8,879 bases of DNA from Chitinophagia bacterium (GTDB lineage Bacteria > Bacteroidota > Bacteroidia > Chitinophagales > Chitinophagaceae): contig RGVM01000075.1 in NCBI GenBank assembly GCA_010027295.1, positions 1 through 8,879 on the forward strand, given 5' to 3'. Positions within the stretch are counted from its first letter, which is position 1; every line of letters begins with the position of its first letter. Below the pieces are notes generated by a model. That model did no database searches. It was not told where the DNA came from and saw only the letters and a program-made list of their open reading frames with translations. A program made the position numbers and the translations under genes. Below, one piece after another: positions 6,401-8,879 of the stretch.

Positions 6401-7921
6401 ATGAGGATACTCAGTCCCGCCATATCCCGTTTGGCCCGCATGCGCATGTGGCGCATCGAGTCGATGATGATGAACCCGGTGGCCGCACAGCGAGAGGTGC
6501 TGCAGGATCTCGTCACCTCGGCCCAGTACACCGAGTTCGGCAGGCGACATCGCTTTTCAGAGCTCTTCAGCGTCAAGGCCTTCAAGCAGGCCGTCCCCAT
6601 CCAGGAGTACGACGATATCAGGCCCTGGGTGGAACGTGTCATGCAGGGCGAGCAGCAGGTGCTCTGGAACACCCCCATCCACTGGTTCGCCAAGAGCAGC
6701 GGCACTACTTCCGACAGAAGCAAGTTCATTCCCGTCAGCGATGAGAGCCTCGAGGAGAACCACTTCAAGGCGGCCAAGGACGTCCTCACCCTGTACTACC
6801 ACTTCAATCCCGAGTCGGACCTGCTCACCGGCAAGGGACTCATCATCGGCGGCAGCCATACCATCCACCAGTTCAACGAGGAGACGCACTACGGCGACCT
6901 CAGCGCCGTACTCCTTCAGAACACGCCTTTCTACGGCCAGTGGATCCGGACGCCCGACCTGAGCATCGCCCTCATGGACGAGTGGGAATCGAAAATCGAG
7001 CAGCTGGCCCTCAGCACCATCCAAGAGAATGTGACCTCCATCTCCGGTGTACCCACCTGGACCCTTGTCCTGTTCCGCCGCATCCTCGAGATCACGGGCA
7101 AGTCGTGCATGAAGGAGGTATGGCCCAATCTCGAGTTGTACATGCACGGGGGCGTATCCTTCGTCCCCTACCGCGAGCAGTTCGCCCGCATCATCGGAGC
7201 GGACATCCACTACCTAGAGATGTACAATGCCAGCGAGGGCTTCTTCGCCGCCCAGGACCGGCCCGGGGAGGACGGCATGCTGCTCTTCACCGACCATGGC
7301 ATCTTCATGGAGTTCATGCCCGTCGAGGAATACGGCAAGCCCGAGCCCCGGACGGTCGGACTCGACAAGGTGGAGATCGGCCGCAACTACGCCCCCGTCA
7401 TCAGCACCAACGGCGGTCTCTGGCGATACCTCGTCGGTGATACGATACGCTTCACCACCCTGAATCCCTTCCGCATACGCGTCAGCGGCCGCCTCAGGCA
7501 TTTCATCAACGCCTTCGGCGAGGAACTCATCATCGACAATGCCGACAGGGCCGTGGCCACGGCCTGCGCACAGACGGGTGCCGTGGTGAGCGACTACACC
7601 GCCGCACCCATCTACTTCAGCGAGCAGGGCAACGGAGGCCATGAATGGATCGTCGAGTTCGAAGTGGCACCGCCTGACCACGCCGCCTTCGCCGGGGCGC
7701 TGGACACGGCCCTCAAGGAGCTGAACAGCGACTACGAGGCCAAGCGCCACCGCGACATAGCCCTCCGGCCACCGCTTCTGCATGCCGCCCCGGCGGGCCT
7801 CTTCGGCCGCTGGCTGAAGTCGAAGGGCAAGCTCGGCGGCCAGCACAAGGTGCCGCGACTCTCGAACGACAGGAAGTATGTGGACGAGCTGCTGGAACTC
7901 ATGCAGGGGGGGACGTCCTAA
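6401..7921 (+). CDS. GH3-family acyl-adenylate-forming protein (GH3 auxin-responsive promoter family)
   Basis: 506 residues. Plant GH3 enzymes of this ANL-like superfamily activate a carboxylic acid with ATP and join it to an amino acid. Bacterial members are widespread in Bacteroidota but their substrates are mostly unknown, so the reaction here is inferred. Nucleotide-binding motifs are intact: FAKSSGTTSDRSKFIPVS at 96-113 (motif I), MYNASEGFFA at 274-283 (motif II), and WRYLVGDTIRFT at 341-352 (motif III). GRLRHFINAFGEEL at 363-376 marks the hinge to the smaller C-terminal domain, which carries a basic end (KSKGKLGGQHKVPRL). The N-terminus (MWRIESMMMNPVAAQREVL, then TEFGRRH) is typical of the family, supporting the ATG at 6401. 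No signal peptide. It follows lptB by 17 bp, so it is probably in the same transcript. Confidence 0.92.
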   Translation: MRILSPAISRLARMRMWRIESMMMNPVAAQREVLQDLVTSAQYTEFGRRHRFSELFSVKAFKQAVPIQEYDDIRPWVERVMQGEQQVLWNTPIHWFAKSSGTTSDRSKFIPVSDESLEENHFKAAKDVLTLYYHFNPESDLLTGKGLIIGGSHTIHQFNEETHYGDLSAVLLQNTPFYGQWIRTPDLSIALMDEWESKIEQLALSTIQENVTSISGVPTWTLVLFRRILEITGKSCMKEVWPNLELYMHGGVSFVPYREQFARIIGADIHYLEMYNASEGFFAAQDRPGEDGMLLFTDHGIFMEFMPVEEYGKPEPRTVGLDKVEIGRNYAPVISTNGGLWRYLVGDTIRFTTLNPFRIRVSGRLRHFINAFGEELIIDNADRAVATACAQTGAVVSDYTAAPIYFSEQGNGGHEWIVEFEVAPPDHAAFAGALDTALKELNSDYEAKRHRDIALRPPLLHAAPAGLFGRWLKSKGKLGGQHKVPRLSNDRKYVDELLELMQGGTS

Positions 7922-7933
7922 GTCCCGAATCCC

Positions 7934-7941
7934 TTACTTTG
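7934..7941 (+). promoter_or_regulatory. Possible -7 promoter box of fabG
   Basis: TTACTTTG is a 7-of-8 match to TAnnTTTG, or TA-C-TTTG with one base fewer between the halves. It lies 16 bases before the fabG ATG, the same distance as in front of lptB, in the 36-bp gap after the GH3 gene. fabG may thus have its own promoter as well as read-through from lptB. Confidence 0.35.
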
Positions 7942-7957
7942 CAAAAAACCCGAAGGA

Positions 7958-8713
7958 ATGAGACTGCTTGACGGAAAGGTGGCCATCGTCACTGGTGCCG
8001 CCCGCGGCATCGGCGAGGCCGTGGCCCTGAAACTGGCCGAACACGGCGCCCATATCGCCTTCACCTATGTGAGCGAGGGCAGTGCCCCCAAGGCCGCCGC
8101 GCTCGAGGATCGGCTCAAGGCCTTCGGGGTGGGAGCCCGCTCCTGGAGGGCCGACGCCGGCGACTTCACAGCATGCGAGGGGTTCGTAGCCGAGGTGCTG
8201 AAGGAGTTCGGCACCGTCGATGTCTGCGTCAACAACGCTGGGATCTCCAAGGACAACCTCCTGCTCCGCCTCAGTTCCGAGCAGTGGGACGAGGTCATGG
8301 ACGTAAACCTCAAGAGCGTCTTCAACATGACCAAGCAGGTGATTCGGCCCATGATGAAGGCTCGCAGGGGAAGCATCGTCAACATGAGCTCCATCATCGG
8401 CATCCGGGGCAACGCCGGACAGTCGAGCTACGCCGCCAGCAAGGCCGGCATCATCGGCTTCACCAAGTCGGTGGCACACGAACTGGGCAGCCGCAACGTC
8501 CGCTGCAACGCCATCGCACCGGGCTTCATCGAGACCGACATGACCCACTACCTCAAGGATGGCGAGGCCGCCAAGGGCTTCATGGAGAAGATTCCGCTCG
8601 GCCGCTTTGGGTCGGCCGAAGAGGTAGGTTCGGCAACGCTCTTCCTGGCATCCGACCTGAGCTCCTACATCACGGGACAAGTGCTCAGCGTCTGCGGCGG
8701 ACTGAACATCTGA
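7958..8713 (+). CDS. fabG: 3-oxoacyl-[acyl-carrier-protein] reductase (short-chain dehydrogenase)
   Basis: NADPH-dependent reduction of 3-oxoacyl-ACP to 3-hydroxyacyl-ACP in type II fatty acid synthesis, in the cytosol. 251 residues, close to E. coli FabG (244). Classical SDR features: cofactor motif TGAARGIG at 12-19, NNAG at 92-95, N117, S145 (in VNMSSI), and Y158-x3-K162 in SSYAASKAG, giving the full N-S-Y-K tetrad. After the active site, APGFIETDMT (188-196) and the C-terminal ITGQVLSVCGGLNI are characteristic of FabG rather than general SDRs. ACP, FabD, FabF and FabH are not in this window, so a specialised SDR paralogue cannot be excluded, though the sequence reads as a standard FabG. 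GAAGGA just before the ATG is purine-rich but too close for good Shine-Dalgarno pairing. Confidence 0.88.
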   Translation: MRLLDGKVAIVTGAARGIGEAVALKLAEHGAHIAFTYVSEGSAPKAAALEDRLKAFGVGARSWRADAGDFTACEGFVAEVLKEFGTVDVCVNNAGISKDNLLLRLSSEQWDEVMDVNLKSVFNMTKQVIRPMMKARRGSIVNMSSIIGIRGNAGQSSYAASKAGIIGFTKSVAHELGSRNVRCNAIAPGFIETDMTHYLKDGEAAKGFMEKIPLGRFGSAEEVGSATLFLASDLSSYITGQVLSVCGGLNI

Positions 8714-8721
8714 CCCGGTTC

Positions 8722-8745
8722 CTGCATATCCCGGATCTGCATATC
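8722..8745. repeat. Two direct copies of CTGCATATC
   Basis: CTGCATATC occurs at 8722-8730 and 8737-8745, 15 bases apart start to start, in the 59-bp gap after fabG. Role unknown. It may be chance. Confidence 0.3.
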
Positions 8746-8772
8746 TTTATAGCCTGTCCTCAGGGAATCGGC

Positions 8773-8879
8773 TCACATGCGGATCACAAGCATCATCATT
8801 TGCCTGCTCACCTTCGCATATTGTGCGAGGATGATCCCGTTGGGAAGTTCCATGTCCATGGCCTCCGTCTCGATGTTGT
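8773..8879 (-). CDS. Probable 3' end of an unrecognised gene converging on fabG
   Basis: On the - strand one frame is open from the window edge to a TGA at 8773-8775. Its last 34 residues include ETEAMDMELPNG and IILAQYAKVS and end in LVIRM. The charged and hydrophobic mix and G/C-rich third positions look like real protein, and the family was not recognised. The competing reading is a + strand ATG at 8777 (MRITSIIICLLTFAYC and onward), which could be the start of a signal peptide. That reading is Met-rich, lacks a normal cleavage region, and is exactly antisense. I favour the - strand reading, but 107 bases cannot settle it. Confidence 0.4.
   Translation of the reverse strand, partial: NIETEAMDMELPNGIILAQYAKVSRQMMMLVIRM

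Noticed and set aside
7934..8680. 248-residue - strand open frame antisense to nearly all of fabG
   Set aside because: Exact antisense of a gene with a complete SDR active site, with Val/Gly/Ala/Asp-rich composition. Also includes part of the spacer. No sign of its own function.
8751..8773. Intrinsic terminator between fabG and the right-edge gene
   Set aside because: Only competing 4-bp stems (CCTG/CAGG or AGCC/GGCT) are possible and no T-run follows.

Overview
This window looks like chromosomal DNA from a high-GC member of the Bacteroidota. The evidence is a TonB-dependent receptor with an N-terminal carboxypeptidase-regulatory-like domain, a signal-peptide-bearing TlpA/thioredoxin protein of the DUF4369/DUF5106 type, a bacterial GH3-family adenylating enzyme next to lptB, and promoters of the Bacteroidota type (TAnnTTTG) close in front of several genes. 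From about base 255 onward the DNA is GC-rich (a sampled stretch is about two thirds G+C) with strong G/C preference at third codon positions. Bases 1-240 are different, at about 44% G+C by hand count.

Layout. Bases 1 to about 252 read on the + strand as part of a protein with a WFDKLCIDQ...CRNFLIL...RLWCLWELF pattern. It resembles TIR-like domains I remember from protist genomes and does not look like Bacteroidota coding sequence. At about 245-258 it runs head-on into a TonB-dependent receptor (- strand) that lacks its C-terminal barrel strands. Both readings break at the same point, which suggests a chimeric assembly or a real recombination or transfer junction. Upstream of the receptor on the same strand is a Qnr-like pentapeptide-repeat protein. 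Divergent from that is a secreted thiol-disulfide oxidoreductase, which converges on metF across a short hairpin. metF and lptB diverge from a 118-bp region that holds a -7 box for each and an inverted repeat abutting the metF box. lptB is followed after 17 bp by a GH3-family gene and then, after 36 bp, by fabG. The last 107 bases probably hold the 3' end of a gene converging on fabG.

How the genes relate. Several serve the cell envelope: LptB powers lipopolysaccharide transport, FabG makes fatty acids for lipids, the receptor would import a ligand across the outer membrane, and the TlpA-like protein would act on thiols in the periplasm. MetF is one-carbon/methionine metabolism. The GH3 protein probably activates a carboxylic acid as an adenylate, with unknown substrate. 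No tRNA, rRNA, CRISPR array, insertion sequence or phage gene was seen, and no stretch longer than 300 bases lacks a gene. I did not find a convincing new multi-gene system. The most unusual feature is the junction at the left end.
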